Assembly (NCBI GenBank): GCA_016793505.1
Contig: JAEULW010000231.1
Coordinates: forward strand, 1 to 43,841
Reading direction: 5' to 3'
Source: Methylobacteriaceae bacterium
GTDB lineage: Bacteria > Pseudomonadota > Alphaproteobacteria > Rhizobiales > Beijerinckiaceae
DNA length: 43,841 nt
Below the pieces are notes generated by a model. That model was not told where the DNA came from, ran no database searches, and saw only the letters and a program-made list of their open reading frames with translations. Every line of letters begins with the position of its first letter. The stretch's first letter is position 1. Below, one piece after another: positions 25,812-35,745 of this stretch. A program made the translations under genes and the position numbers.

Positions 25812-28469
25812 ATGCGCACCACGACGACCACCCAGACGCTTGTCGACCGGATTCCGGAAGCGCTGGTCGATTTCCTCAAGCGGCGCGCCGCCGAATTGAC
25901 GGGGCTCGCGCTGATTTCGGTCTGCGTCGCGGCGGGCCTTGCGCTGGTCACCTGGTCGTCGCGCGATCCCAGCCTCAATCACGCCGTCGACGGGCCGGTG
26001 CGCAATCTGCTCGGCGCGCCAGGGGCGATCGTCTCCGACGTCGTCATGCAGATGATGGGCGTCGCCGCCTTCGCGCTGCTGACGCCGCCGGCGCTGTGGG
26101 GCTGGCGGCTGCTGACGCACCGGAGCCTCGGGCGCGTCGGGCTGCGCGTCACGCTGCTGCTGGTCGGCGCGCTGGCGGCGGCCGGCGTCGCCTCGCTGCT
26201 GCCGGCGACCGACCGCTGGCCGCTGCCGACCGGGCTCGGCGGCGTCGTCGGCGACGCCATGCTGGCGCTGCCGCGCCGGCTGTTCGGCGAAGGCGCCGGC
26301 TTCATCGTCTGCGGCTTCGCGCTCGCCGGGGTCGCCATTCTGGCGCTGACCGGCGCCTCCGGCTTCGGCCTCGCCGAACGCGCGGCGAACGAAGACGAGG
26401 ATGACGAAGAGGACGAGCCGGCGCCGACGCGCAAGCGCGCCGCGGCGCAGGAGCAGGACGACGCCGACGGCGAGCCGGGCGTCGCGCTGATCACCCTCGG
26501 CGCGCTGATCCATGGCGCGCTGGTGGCCAAGGCGGCGCTGACCCGCCGCTTCGGCGCGCTGTTCGCGCGGGCGGCGCGGGCGCCGGCTGAGGCGCGGGCG
26601 CTGTGGCTCGACCCGAAGGCGCGCGACGATCTGGCGCTGCCGCCGGAGCGGCCGGCGCGGCCGCGCGGCGAACCGCAGCCGCGGCTCGAGCCGGCCTTCG
26701 ACCCGGAGGATTATGCGCCGCCCGGCCGCGCCATCGCGCCGGCGCCGCGGCCGCGATCGGACTATGACGATTTCGACGTGCCGGATCTCGCGCCGGCGGC
26801 GACGGCGCAGTTCGCGCCGGTCCAGGCCGCCCCTGCGCAGGCCGCGCCGGCGCAGCCCGCGCCTGTCGCCGCGCCGCATCGGGCGTCGACGCCCGCCCGC
26901 CGCGCGGCGCGCGCCGCCGCGCCGCAGGCCTACGAAATGCCGGCGCTGACGATGCTGGCCGAGCCGAAGCGGCAGGCGAGCCGCATCTCGCAGGACGCGC
27001 TCGAGCAGAACGCCCGCCTGCTCGAAGGCGTGCTCGACGATTTCGGCGTCAAGGGCGAGATCATGAAGGTCCATCCCGGACCGGTGGTGACGCTCTACGA
27101 GCTCGAGCCGGCGCCGGGCGTCAAATCCTCGCGCGTCATCGGCCTCGCCGATGACATCGCCCGCTCGATGAGCGCCATCTCGGCGCGCGTCGCGGTGGTG
27201 CAGGGGCGCAACGCGATCGGCATCGAACTGCCCAACGCGCGGCGTGAAACCGTGTATCTGCGCGAATTGCTGGCGAGCGGCGATTTCGCCGACACCAAAC
27301 ACAAGCTCGCCATCGCGCTCGGCAAGACGATCGGCGGCGAGCCGGTGCTGGTCGATCTCGCCAAGATGCCGCATCTGCTTGTCGCCGGCACCACCGGCTC
27401 GGGCAAGTCGGTCGCCATCAACACCATGATCCTGTCGCTGCTCTACCGGCTGAAGCCGGCCGAGTGCCGGCTCATCATGGTCGATCCGAAGATGCTGGAG
27501 CTCTCCGTCTATGACGGCATTCCGCATCTGCTCACGCCCGTGGTCACCGATCCGAAGAAGGCCGTCGTCGCGCTCAAATGGGCGGTGCGCGAGATGGAGG
27601 ATCGCTACCGCAAGATGTCGAAGCTCGGGGTGCGCAACATCGACGGCTTCAACGCCCGCGTCGCCGAGGCGCAGGCGAAGGGCGAGACGATCACCCGCGA
27701 GGTGCAGACCGGCTTCGACCGCGAGACCGGCGAGCCGATCTACGACTACGAGGAGATGGAGCTCTCGAAGCTGCCCTACATCGTCGTCATCGTCGACGAG
27801 ATGGCCGACCTGATGATGGTCGCGGGCAAGGACATCGAGGGGGCGATCCAGCGCCTCGCGCAGATGGCGCGCGCCGCCGGCATCCATCTGATCATGGCGA
27901 CGCAGCGCCCGTCGGTCGACGTCATCACCGGCACGATCAAGGCGAATTTCCCGACGCGCATCTCCTTCCAGGTGACCTCGAAGATCGATTCGCGGACGAT
28001 TCTCGGCGAGCAGGGCGCCGAGCAGCTGCTCGGCCAGGGCGACATGCTCTACATGGCCGGCGGCGGGCGCATCAGCCGCGTGCACGGGCCGTTCGTGTCG
28101 GACGCCGAGGTCGAGAAGGTGGTCGCGCATCTGAAAGCGCAGGGCCAGCCCGATTATCTCGACGCCATCACCGAGGATGACGGCCCGTCCGACGAGGAGG
28201 ACGACGCGCCGGGGCCGGTCGGCTCGATGGACGCGGAGGAGGGCGGCGATCTCTACGACCGCGCCGTCAACATCGTGCTGCGCGACAAGCGGGTGTCGAC
28301 CTCCTACATCCAGCGGCGTCTGTCGGTCGGCTACAACAAGGCCGCCTCGCTGATCGAGCGGATGGAGAAGGAAGGCGTCGTCAGCCCGCCCTCGCATTCC
28401 GGCAAGCGCGAGATTCTGGTCGGCGGCGGGGTGGATCGCGGCGCCTTCGATCCGGACGGCGACGACTGA
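25812..28469 (+). CDS. ftsK: DNA translocase FtsK
   Basis: Septal DNA pump that clears and resolves the chromosome terminus during division. The 885-residue protein has an N-terminal membrane domain with four hydrophobic segments (residues about 28-50, 72-95, 108-130, 155-178), an acidic then Ala/Pro-rich linker (about 190-375, with repeated AQAAPAQ), the alpha/beta motor with Walker A GTTGSGKS (K532) and Walker [14 protein letters not shown], and a C-terminal gamma winged helix (about 810-875, [21 protein letters not shown]) that would read KOPS-like sequences. The ATG at 25812 follows the terminator. lolA lies downstream. Confidence 0.97.
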   Translation: MRTTTTTQTLVDRIPEALVDFLKRRAAELTGLALISVCVAAGLALVTWSSRDPSLNHAVDGPVRNLLGAPGAIVSDVVMQMMGVAAFALLTPPALWGWRLLTHRSLGRVGLRVTLLLVGALAAAGVASLLPATDRWPLPTGLGGVVGDAMLALPRRLFGEGAGFIVCGFALAGVAILALTGASGFGLAERAANEDEDDEEDEPAPTRKRAAAQEQDDADGEPGVALITLGALIHGALVAKAALTRRFGALFARAARAPAEARALWLDPKARDDLALPPERPARPRGEPQPRLEPAFDPEDYAPPGRAIAPAPRPRSDYDDFDVPDLAPAATAQFAPVQAAPAQAAPAQPAPVAAPHRASTPARRAARAAAPQAYEMPALTMLAEPKRQASRISQDALEQNARLLEGVLDDFGVKGEIMKVHPGPVVTLYELEPAPGVKSSRVIGLADDIARSMSAISARVAVVQGRNAIGIELPNARRETVYLRELLASGDFADTKHKLAIALGKTIGGEPVLVDLAKMPHLLVAGTTGSGKSVAINTMILSLLYRLKPAECRLIMVDPKMLELSVYDGIPHLLTPVVTDPKKAVVALKWAVREMEDRYRKMSKLGVRNIDGFNARVAEAQAKGETITREVQTGFDRETGEPIYDYEEMELSKLPYIVVIVDEMADLMMVAGKDIEGAIQRLAQMARAAGIHLIMATQRPSVDVITGTIKANFPTRISFQVTSKIDSRTILGEQGAEQLLGQGDMLYMAGGGRISRVHGPFVSDAEVEKVVAHLKAQGQPDYLDAITEDDGPSDEEDDAPGPVGSMDAEEGGDLYDRAVNIVLRDKRVSTSYIQRRLSVGYNKAASLIERMEKEGVVSPPSHSGKREILVGGGVDRGAFDPDGDD

Positions 28470-28496
28470 GGCCGCCGCCGGCCAAGGCCGCGCCGC

Positions 28497-28522
28497 CTTG
28501 ACGCGCCGTCTTGACGCGCCGT
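28497..28522 (+). repeat. Tandem 13-base repeat upstream of lolA
   Basis: Two perfect copies of CTTGACGCGCCGT, back to back, in the 105-base ftsK-lolA gap. Each contains CTTGAC, the core of an alphaproteobacterial -35 box, but no clear -10 hexamer follows at 16-18 bases. It may be a promoter fragment or simple slippage. Confidence 0.5.
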
Positions 28523-28574
28523 CTTGGAAAAGCCATCGCAGCGCGTCAGGGATGCGGCGGACGGGCCGAGGAGT

Positions 28575-29264
28575 ATGACGTCGATGATCGGGAAGCTGTT
28601 TCTGTCCGCGGCCTTCGTCACGGCCCTCGCCGCCGGCGCGCTGGCGCAGGGCGCGCCGGTGCAGTTGCAGCCGGCCAAGCCCGCCGCCGCGAAACCTGCG
28701 CCGAAGCCGGCCGCCGCGGTCGACGACAAGGAGGCGGTGCAGCGCGCCAACGCCCACCTCAACAGCGTCCAGACGATGATCGCCGATTTCGTCCAGATCG
28801 CCGGCGACGGGCGGCGCTCGGAGGGCAAGCTCTACGTGCAGAAGCCGGGGCGCATGCGCTTCGAATATTCCCGTCCGGCGACGCTGGAGATCGTCTCGGA
28901 CGGCACCTCGGTGGCGGTGCGCGACCGCAAGCTCGCCACCCAGGACGTCTATCTGATCGGCCAGACGCCGCTGAAATTCCTGCTGCGCGACCGCATCGAC
29001 ATCTCGCGCGACACAAAGGTGCTCGACGTGCAGACGACGCCCAACGCGGTGTTCGTGATGATCGAGGACAAGGCGACGCTGGGCGGCACCTCGCGCATCA
29101 AGCTGGTGTTCGATCCGGCGAGTTTCACGCTCAAGCAGTGGACGGTCAACGATCCGCAGGGCTCGGACACGGTCGTTTCCCTGTTCAATGTCGACACCGG
29201 GCGGAAACCCGATCCGGCCGTCTTCAAGATCAACACCGAGCGAATGTTGAATACGAATCGGTGA
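28575..29264 (+). CDS. lolA: Outer-membrane lipoprotein carrier protein LolA
   Basis: Periplasmic chaperone that carries lipoproteins from LolCDE to the outer membrane. The 229-residue protein has a signal peptide (about residues 1-24), an Ala/Lys/Pro linker (PAKPAAAKPAPKPAAA), then the LolA fold with AHLNSVQTMIADFVQI, the conserved GKLYVQKPGRMRFEYSRP, and the second-half signature LKQWTVNDPQGSDTVVSLFNV. The ATG at 28575 is preceded by GAGGAG; a start at 28524 would place 17 hydrophilic residues before the signal peptide. The ftsK-lolA order is common in Hyphomicrobiales. Confidence 0.94.
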   Translation: MTSMIGKLFLSAAFVTALAAGALAQGAPVQLQPAKPAAAKPAPKPAAAVDDKEAVQRANAHLNSVQTMIADFVQIAGDGRRSEGKLYVQKPGRMRFEYSRPATLEIVSDGTSVAVRDRKLATQDVYLIGQTPLKFLLRDRIDISRDTKVLDVQTTPNAVFVMIEDKATLGGTSRIKLVFDPASFTLKQWTVNDPQGSDTVVSLFNVDTGRKPDPAVFKINTERMLNTNR

Positions 29265-29407
29265 AGACCTTGAACCTTTCGCCGGGCTCACCACTTTAGG
29301 TACAAGCCGCGCGACGCGGCGGCCCGTTTCTCCCCCGTGACGGCCCGCCTTCCGCGCGCTTCCGCCGGCGTTGCGACGCCAGCGGATGCGTCGTGCCCCG
29401 CCGCGAG

Positions 29408-29446
29408 CGCCCGGACGGCGGTCCGCCCCGTCCGGGCGTTTTTTTT
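29408..29446 (+). terminator. Intrinsic terminator between lolA and xth
   Basis: An 11-base-pair stem (29408-29418 with 29428-29438) and a 9-base loop, followed by eight T residues (29439-29446). It lies 144 bases past the lolA stop, which leaves room for an independent short transcript between the gene and this terminator. The rest of the 266-base gap shows no coding signal. Confidence 0.9.
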
Positions 29447-29530
29447 CGTCGCGGTGGGCGGCGGGGCCGCATGGCTTGCCGCCGGGCCGGCGGAATGGGA
29501 GGAGTGCAGGTCGCCACCGGACCGGCCGCC

Positions 29531-30340
29531 GTGACCTTCAAACTCGCCACCTGGAACATCAATTCCGTGCGCCTGCGCCTGCCGATCGTGGCGCAGCTGC
29601 TCGAGGCGGAGCGGCCCGACGCGCTGTGCCTGCAGGAGACCAAGTGCCGCGACGCCGAGTTCCCGCTCGCGGCGTTGCGCAAGCTCGGCTACGAGCACAT
29701 CGAGATCAACGGGCAGAAGGGCTATCACGGCGTCGCCACGCTTTCGCGCTGGAAGATGAAAGCGGTGGAGCGCCGCGGTTTCTGCGACAAGGGCGACGCC
29801 CGCCATCTGTCGACCAAATTCCTCGACGGGCCGGCGAAGGGCGTGACGCTCCACAACGTCTATGTGCCGGCGGGCGGCGACGAGCCCGATCCCGTGATCA
29901 ACGAGAAATTCGCCCATAAGCTCGCTTTCGTCGACGAGATGCGGGACTGGTTCGGCGCCGACGGCGTCGCGAAGAAGAAGGCGATCCTGGTCGGCGATCT
30001 CAACATCGCGCCGCTCGAGCACGACGTGTGGAGCCACAGGCAGATGCTGAAAGTGGTCAGCCACACGCCGGTCGAGGTCGAGAAATTCGCGGCGGCGCAG
30101 GCGGCCGGGCCATGGGTCGACGTGATGCGCCGGTTCGTGCCGGAAAACGAAAAACTCTACACGTGGTGGAGCTATCGCGCCGCCGACTGGCGAGCCGCCG
30201 ATCGCGGCCGCCGGCTCGACCATGTCTGGTCGAGCGGCGATGTCGCGGCGGAGGCCCGCAGCCTGCGGGTGCTCAAGGACGCGCGCGGCTGGGAGCGCCC
30301 GTCCGACCATGTGCCGGTGCTGGCCGACTTCGATCTCTGA
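29531..30340 (+). CDS. xth: Exodeoxyribonuclease III
   Basis: Apurinic/apyrimidinic endonuclease and 3'-5' exonuclease of base-excision repair. The 269-residue protein has all exonuclease III motifs: LATWNINSVRLRL at the N-terminus, CLQETKC with the metal-binding Glu, the YVPAGGD loop with the catalytic Tyr, VGDLNIAP, LYTWWSYRA, RLDHVW and the terminal SDHVPVLADF with the catalytic His. The GTG at 29531 places the first beta strand right after the start, as in relatives. An ATG at 29495 is an alternative but adds a non-conserved Gly/Ala leader. Confidence 0.93.
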   Translation: MTFKLATWNINSVRLRLPIVAQLLEAERPDALCLQETKCRDAEFPLAALRKLGYEHIEINGQKGYHGVATLSRWKMKAVERRGFCDKGDARHLSTKFLDGPAKGVTLHNVYVPAGGDEPDPVINEKFAHKLAFVDEMRDWFGADGVAKKKAILVGDLNIAPLEHDVWSHRQMLKVVSHTPVEVEKFAAAQAAGPWVDVMRRFVPENEKLYTWWSYRAADWRAADRGRRLDHVWSSGDVAAEARSLRVLKDARGWERPSDHVPVLADFDL

Positions 30341-30365
30341 CCGCCCCGGCCGGCGCTTGCGCGGG

Positions 30366-30394
30366 CCGTCACGGCGCTGTCATATGACCGTCGT
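30366..30394 (+). promoter_or_regulatory. Probable PhoB box
   Basis: Three direct half-sites on the same helical face with exact 11-base spacing: CCGTCAC at 30366, CTGTCAT at 30377 and CCGTCGT at 30388. The middle one is a perfect PhoB half-site (consensus CTGTCAY), and its neighbours match 6 of 7 and 5 of 7. The set ends 42 bases before the ABC ATPase start. No clear -10 hexamer is seen downstream in this GC-rich leader. It predicts induction of the Ugp-like operon during phosphate starvation. Confidence 0.65.
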
Positions 30395-30436
30395 CCAAGA
30401 CGGCGCGCAGACGCGGGGCGGGAGAGCGGATCGGGC

Positions 30437-31474
<1,038 letters not shown>

Positions 31475-31494
31475 CGATCACAGGGAGAACGAAG

Positions 31495-32787
31495 ATGGAC
31501 AGACGGCAATTCATCGGCGGCGCCAGCGCGCTCGCTGTCGGCGCGATGGCGCCGGGCGCAGTCTCGGCGCAGGCGGCGCAGGAGATTTCCTTCTTCTATC
31601 CGGTCGCCGTCGGCGGGCCGATCACCAAGCTGATCGACGCCTACGCCGCCGACTTCCAGAAGGACAATCCGGGCGTCGCGGTGAAGCCGATCTATGCCGG
31701 CTCCTACCAGGAGACGATCGTCAAGGCGCTGACCGCGCACAAGAGCGGCACGCCGCCGGTGACCTCGGTGCTGCTGTCGACCGACATGTTCACGCTGATC
31801 GACGAGGACGCGATCATTCCGTTCGACGAGTTCGTCAAGACCGACGCCGACAAGGCGTGGCTCAAATCCTTCTATCCCGCCTTCATGGAAAACAGCCAGA
31901 CCGGCGGCAAAACCTGGGGCATCCCGTTCCAGCGCTCGACCGTCGTGCTCTACTGGAACAAGGAGGCGTTCAAGGAGGCCGGCCTCGATCCTGAAAAGCC
32001 GCCGCAGACATGGGCCGAGCAGCTCGACTTCGCGCAGAAGCTGACGAAGCGCGACGCGGCGGGCAACGTCACGCAATGGGGCATCCAGATTCCCTCGTCG
32101 GGCTTTCCCTACTGGCTGTTCCAGGGTCTGACGACGCAGGCCGGCGCGATCCTCGCCAACGCCGCGGGCAACGAGGTCAAGCTCGACGCGCCGGAGGTGG
32201 TCGAGGCGCTGCAGTACTGGATCGATCTGGCGCAGAAGCACAAGGTGCATCCGCCCGGCGTCACCGAATGGGGCACCACGCCGAAGGATTTCTTCGAGCG
32301 CAAGATCGCCATGATGTGGACGACGACGGGCAATCTCACCAATGTCCGCAACAACGCCAAGTTCCCGTTCGGCGTCGCCATGCTGCCGGCCGGCAAGCGG
32401 CGCGGCTCGCCGACGGGCGGCGGCAATTTCTACATCTTCAAGAAGTCGAAGCCGGCCGAGCAGCAGGCGGCGTTCAACTTCATCAAGTGGATCACGACGC
32501 CGGAACGCGCGGCGCGCTGGGGCATCGACACGGGCTATGTCGCGGTGCGCGCCGACGCCTGGGACACGCCGGCGATGAAGGACTATGTCGCCGGCTTCCC
32601 CGCCGCCGCGGTGGCGCGCGACCAGCTGCCGCACGCGGTCGCCGAATTCTCCACGCACGACAACCAGCGCGTCACCAAGGCGCTGAATGACGGGTTGCAG
32701 GCGGCGATCACCGGCGCCAAGCCGCCGGCGCAGGCGATGAAGGACGCGCAGACCGAGGCGATGCGCATCCTGAAGGACTACAAGTGA
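31495..32787 (+). CDS. ABC transporter substrate-binding protein, UgpB-like, Tat-type signal
   Basis: A 430-residue family 1 extracellular binding protein. The N-terminus, MDRRQFIGGASALAVGAMAP, has a twin-arginine motif and so is probably exported folded through Tat. The mature part shows the family pattern: IPFQRSTVVLYWNKEAFKEAGLDPEKPPQTW in the middle and AAFNFIKWITTPERAARWGIDTGYVAV near the end, both typical of UgpB-type glycerol-3-phosphate or oligosaccharide binders. The exact ligand is unknown; the operon context suggests an organophosphate. A large palindromic repeat follows directly, before the permease gene. The ribosome site GGGAG is good. Confidence 0.93.
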   Translation: MDRRQFIGGASALAVGAMAPGAVSAQAAQEISFFYPVAVGGPITKLIDAYAADFQKDNPGVAVKPIYAGSYQETIVKALTAHKSGTPPVTSVLLSTDMFTLIDEDAIIPFDEFVKTDADKAWLKSFYPAFMENSQTGGKTWGIPFQRSTVVLYWNKEAFKEAGLDPEKPPQTWAEQLDFAQKLTKRDAAGNVTQWGIQIPSSGFPYWLFQGLTTQAGAILANAAGNEVKLDAPEVVEALQYWIDLAQKHKVHPPGVTEWGTTPKDFFERKIAMMWTTTGNLTNVRNNAKFPFGVAMLPAGKRRGSPTGGGNFYIFKKSKPAEQQAAFNFIKWITTPERAARWGIDTGYVAVRADAWDTPAMKDYVAGFPAAAVARDQLPHAVAEFSTHDNQRVTKALNDGLQAAITGAKPPAQAMKDAQTEAMRILKDYK

Positions 32788-32846
32788 TGTCGAGCGCGGC
32801 TTCTCCCTGCATGCGGGGAGACGCCGCCCGAAGGCCTGAAGCCTCG

Positions 32847-32940
32847 CCGTCATTGCGAGGAGGCGGAGCCGACGAAGCAATCCACGCCGGGCGTCGGGCG
32901 CGCCGGCAGGTGGATTGCTTCGCTCCGCTCGCAATGACGG
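32847..32940 (+). repeat. Palindromic intergenic repeat, copy 1 (GTCATTGCGAG type)
   Basis: A 94-base imperfect palindrome between the binding-protein gene and the first permease gene. The left arm begins CCGTCATTGCGAG and ends GAAGCAATCCA; the right arm is its complement (TGGATTGCTTC ... CTCGCAATGACGG) without a 7-8 base insertion. The 38-base left arm is identical to the complement of the right arm of the copy at 39975-40064, so the two copies lie in opposite orientation. It can fold into a long hairpin in the operon mRNA. Confidence 0.9.
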
Positions 32941-33001
32941 ACAGGACAAGACTTGTTCACAGAGCGGCCGCTCGCAGAGCCAGGCCAGGCGCGCCCTGCG
33001 C

Positions 33002-33877
33002 ATGACGCGCCTCTCGCGCCACGTCACCGGCTGGCTGCTGGTGCTGCCGGCGATGGCGTTTCTGGCGCTGTTCACGCATTGGCCGGCGCTGGCCACGTTC
33101 ATCGACAGCTTCTGGTCGACGCCGAAGGGACGGCGGCCGGCGCGTTTCGTCGGCGCCGAGAATTATCAGCACATGCTGTCCGATCCGGTGTTCTGGAAGG
33201 CGGCGTGGAACAATCTGATCTTCGCGATCGGCACCGTGCCGGCCTCGATCGCGCTGGCGCTGCTGATGGCGGTGTGGGTCAACGACAGGCTGACAGGCCG
33301 GACGCTGCTGCGCATGGCCTATTTCACGCCGACCATCCTGCCGATGATCGCGGTGGCGAACATCTGGCTGTTCTTCTTCACGCCCGATTACGGCCTGCTC
33401 GACCAGCTGCGCGGCCTGTTCGGCGGCCAGCCCTGGCCGTGGCTCGGCTCGGCCGAGACGGCGCTCGCCTGCGTCATCGTCGTCGCGGTGTGGAAGGAGG
33501 CCGGCTTCTTCATGATCTTCTATCTGGCCGCGCTGCAGCAGATCTCGCCGACGCTCGGCGAGGCGGCGGCGCTGGAGGGCGCCTCGCGCTGGACCTATTT
33601 CCGCCGCGTGCAATGGCCGCTGCTGATGCCGACGACGCTGTTCGTCTTCGTCAACGCGGCGATCAACGCCTTCCGCATGGTCGACCACATCTTCGTGCTG
33701 ACGCATGGCGGGCCGGACAACGCCACGACGCTGCTGCTCTATTACGTCTACGAAGTCGGCTTCAAATTCTGGGACACCGCCTATGCGGCGGCGCTGACCA
33801 TGGTTCTCCTGATCGCGCTCGCGCTGATCGCCGCCGTGCAGTTCGGCGTGATCGAGCGGCGCGCGCATTACCGGTGA
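33002..33877 (+). CDS. ABC transporter permease, UgpA-like
   Basis: A 291-residue inner-membrane permease with six hydrophobic segments. The EAA loop that contacts the ATPase is clear: EAAALEGASRWTYFRRVQWPLLMP (about residues 195-218). FTHWPALATFIDSFW after helix 1 and FVLTHGGPDNATTLLLYYVYEVGF before the last helix are characteristic of UgpA-type (MalF-like) sugar and glycerol-phosphate permeases. The ATG at 33002 lies just beyond the palindromic repeat; in-frame sequence farther upstream is repeat-derived and not part of the gene. The next permease starts 5 bases after the stop. Confidence 0.93.
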   Translation: MTRLSRHVTGWLLVLPAMAFLALFTHWPALATFIDSFWSTPKGRRPARFVGAENYQHMLSDPVFWKAAWNNLIFAIGTVPASIALALLMAVWVNDRLTGRTLLRMAYFTPTILPMIAVANIWLFFFTPDYGLLDQLRGLFGGQPWPWLGSAETALACVIVVAVWKEAGFFMIFYLAALQQISPTLGEAAALEGASRWTYFRRVQWPLLMPTTLFVFVNAAINAFRMVDHIFVLTHGGPDNATTLLLYYVYEVGFKFWDTAYAAALTMVLLIALALIAAVQFGVIERRAHYR

Positions 33878-33881
33878 GGCG

Positions 33882-34715
33882 ATGAGCCGACCAGACCCCT
33901 ACGCCCCGCGCGGCCTCGCCCTGACGCTCGAGACGGCCGGCGCCTGGCTCCTGGCGATCGTCTGGATCGCGCCGCTCGCCTATGCGATCTGGACGGCGTT
34001 CCATCCGCAGGAATTTTCCACGCGCTTCGTCTGGAACGCGCCGCTCACTCTGGAGAACTTCGCGCGCGTTCTGGAGGCCGCGCCGTTCGGGCGCTACATG
34101 CTCAACACCTTCGTTTATGTGACGTTCGTGCTCGCCTGCCAGCTCGTGCTCTGCACGCTCGCCGCCTATGGCTTCGCGCGCTACGATTTCTTCGGCGCCA
34201 ATGTCGCCTTCGCGCTGGTGCTGGCGCAGCTGATGATCATGCCGGATGTGCTGATCGTCGAGAACTACCGCACGATGACGAAGCTCGATCTCGTCGACAC
34301 CGCGCCCGGAATCGCGCTACCCTATGTCGCCTCGGCCTTCGGCGTCTTCCTGCTGCGTCAAACCTTCAAGAGCGTGCCGAAGGAGCTCGACGACGCGGCG
34401 CGCGTCGAGGGCGCGAGCCCGCTGCAGACCCTTTGGCGCGTCTACATCCCGCTGGCGCGTCCCGTCTACGTCGCCTATGCGCTGGTCTCGATCTCCTACC
34501 ACTGGAACAATTTCCTGTGGCCGCTGATCGTCACCAATTCGGTCGAGGCGCGGCCGCTCACGGTCGGATTGCAGATTTTCGCCGGCGTCGATCAGGGCAT
34601 CGACTGGTCGGTGATCTGCACCGCGACGCTGATCAGCGCGGCGCCGCTGCTCGTCGCCTTCCTCATGTTCCAGCGGCAGTTCGTGCAGAGCTTCATGCGG
34701 GCGGGCATACGATGA
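33882..34715 (+). CDS. ABC transporter permease, UgpE-like
   Basis: A 277-residue partner permease (MalG-like) with six hydrophobic segments. Its EAA loop reads LDDAARVEGASPLQTLWRVYIPLARP (about residues 168-193). Family landmarks are LAAYGFARYDFFG, MIMPDVLIVENYRTM and SYHWNNFLWPLIV. It forms the heterodimeric channel with the preceding permease. The last four bases overlap the start of the phosphatase-like gene (ATGA), so the enzyme is translationally coupled to the transporter. Confidence 0.93.
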   Translation: MSRPDPYAPRGLALTLETAGAWLLAIVWIAPLAYAIWTAFHPQEFSTRFVWNAPLTLENFARVLEAAPFGRYMLNTFVYVTFVLACQLVLCTLAAYGFARYDFFGANVAFALVLAQLMIMPDVLIVENYRTMTKLDLVDTAPGIALPYVASAFGVFLLRQTFKSVPKELDDAARVEGASPLQTLWRVYIPLARPVYVAYALVSISYHWNNFLWPLIVTNSVEARPLTVGLQIFAGVDQGIDWSVICTATLISAAPLLVAFLMFQRQFVQSFMRAGIR

Positions 34716-35551
34716 CCTCGACGCTGCTCACCTGGAACATCCAGTGGGGCCTCGGCGTCGACCGGCGGCGTGATCCGGCGCGCATCGTCGCCCATGCCCG
34801 CGCGCTCGCGGATTTCGACGTCTTGTGCGTGCAGGAGGTCGCGGCGGGCTTCGACGATCTCGAAGGGCTGGACGGCGCGGACGGTTTCGCCGAATTGCGC
34901 GCGCTGCTGCCCGACCATGAAGCCGTCGAGGCGATCGCTGTCGATCTGCCGCGCGAAGGCGGCGGGCGGCGGCGCTTCGGCAACATGATCTTTTCGCGCT
35001 GGCCTGTCCTGCGCGTGATGCGCCACGCGCTGCCGTGGTTCGGCGACGCCCACTCGAACATGCCGCGCGTCCTGCTGGAGGCGACGCTGGCCGCCCCGGA
35101 CGGGCCGCTGCGGGTGATGACGACGCATCTTGAATATTTCTCGCCCGAACTGCGCATGGCGCAGGCCGAGGGCATCCGCGCCGCGCATGCGCAGGCGGCG
35201 AGCCGCGCGCGTCTCGCGCCGGCGCCGCTGCCCGGCCCCTTCGCGCCGCATCCCGAGAGCGCCCGCGCCATCCTGTGCGGCGATTTCAACATGCGGCCGG
35301 ACGATCCGGCGAAGGCCCGGCTCGAGGCGCCGCTCGTCGATGCGCCGCCGCTGCGCGACGCCTGGCGTGCGCTGCACGGCGCCGCGGCGCATCCGCATTC
35401 CTTCTGCGTCCACGACCAGCGCTATGGTCCGCCGCACTGCTGCGACTTCGTGTTCGTGACCGACGATCTCGTCCCGCGGCTGCGCGCCGTCCGCTATGAT
35501 GTCGAGACGCAGGTCTCCGATCATCAGCCGGTCGTCGTGACGCTGGCGTGA
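34712..35551 (+). CDS. Endonuclease/exonuclease/phosphatase-family enzyme of the transporter operon
   Basis: A 279-residue member of the EEP fold that includes DNase I, exonuclease III, sphingomyelinases and inositol phosphatases. Motifs in order: LLTWNIQWG (Asn of the metal site), CVQEV (metal-binding Glu), NMIFSRWP, TTHLEYFS with the conserved His, GDFNMRPDD (catalytic Asp/Asn), CCDFVFV and the terminal SDHQPVVV (catalytic Asp-His). No signal peptide, so it acts in the cytoplasm. Coupling by a 4-base overlap to a Ugp-like importer suggests a phosphodiesterase or phosphatase for the imported molecule, in the place that the unrelated GDPD enzyme UgpQ holds in E. coli. DNA as substrate is less likely. 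Confidence 0.85.
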   Translation: MTSTLLTWNIQWGLGVDRRRDPARIVAHARALADFDVLCVQEVAAGFDDLEGLDGADGFAELRALLPDHEAVEAIAVDLPREGGGRRRFGNMIFSRWPVLRVMRHALPWFGDAHSNMPRVLLEATLAAPDGPLRVMTTHLEYFSPELRMAQAEGIRAAHAQAASRARLAPAPLPGPFAPHPESARAILCGDFNMRPDDPAKARLEAPLVDAPPLRDAWRALHGAAAHPHSFCVHDQRYGPPHCCDFVFVTDDLVPRLRAVRYDVETQVSDHQPVVVTLA

Positions 35552-35587
35552 GCTGGAGGTCTATTGCGCGCCGCTCCTCCCGTCGCG

Positions 35588-35613
35588 CCCCTGGACAAGC
35601 CCGGGCATGACTT
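35588..35613 (+). repeat. Fragment of a CCCGGGC/GTCATG-type intergenic repeat
   Basis: The segment CTGGACAAGCCCGGGCATGA matches one arm of a repeat that is frequent between genes in alphaproteobacteria (known usually as GTCATGCCCGGGCTTGTCC). Only one arm is clear here, followed by a degenerate partner (TTCCAGGGCGGGCATGG). It separates the Ugp-like operon from the kinase operon. Confidence 0.5.
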
Positions 35614-35649
35614 CCAGGGCGGGCATGGCGATGGCCCGCGATCCCGCCC

Positions 35650-35679
35650 TTGGCGTCGCGGCTCCCGCCGCGCTATCAA
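35650..35679 (+). promoter_or_regulatory. Candidate promoter of the kinase operon
   Basis: TTGGCG at 35650 and TATCAA at 35674 with an 18-base spacer. This is a weak sigma-70-like match, the only AT-containing -10 candidate in the 194-base gap before the FGGY kinase gene. No operator palindrome or regulator gene was found. Confidence 0.2.
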
Positions 35680-35745
35680 TTCCCGGCGCGGCCTCGACGC
35701 CGCGCGTCGAGAGCTGACGCCGCGCATGCCGCGCCGGAGAGACGC

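Noticed and set aside
25752-29294. A very long open frame on the minus strand opposite ftsK and lolA
   Set aside because: It mirrors the codon bias of the real genes (high-GC DNA keeps antisense frames open), has Arg/His/Asp-rich low-complexity composition and no recognisable domain.
32788-33001. Possible small peptide or longer permease N-terminus in the gap before the UgpA-like gene
   Set aside because: The open reading comes from the palindromic repeat, and the permease family starts at the ATG at 33002.
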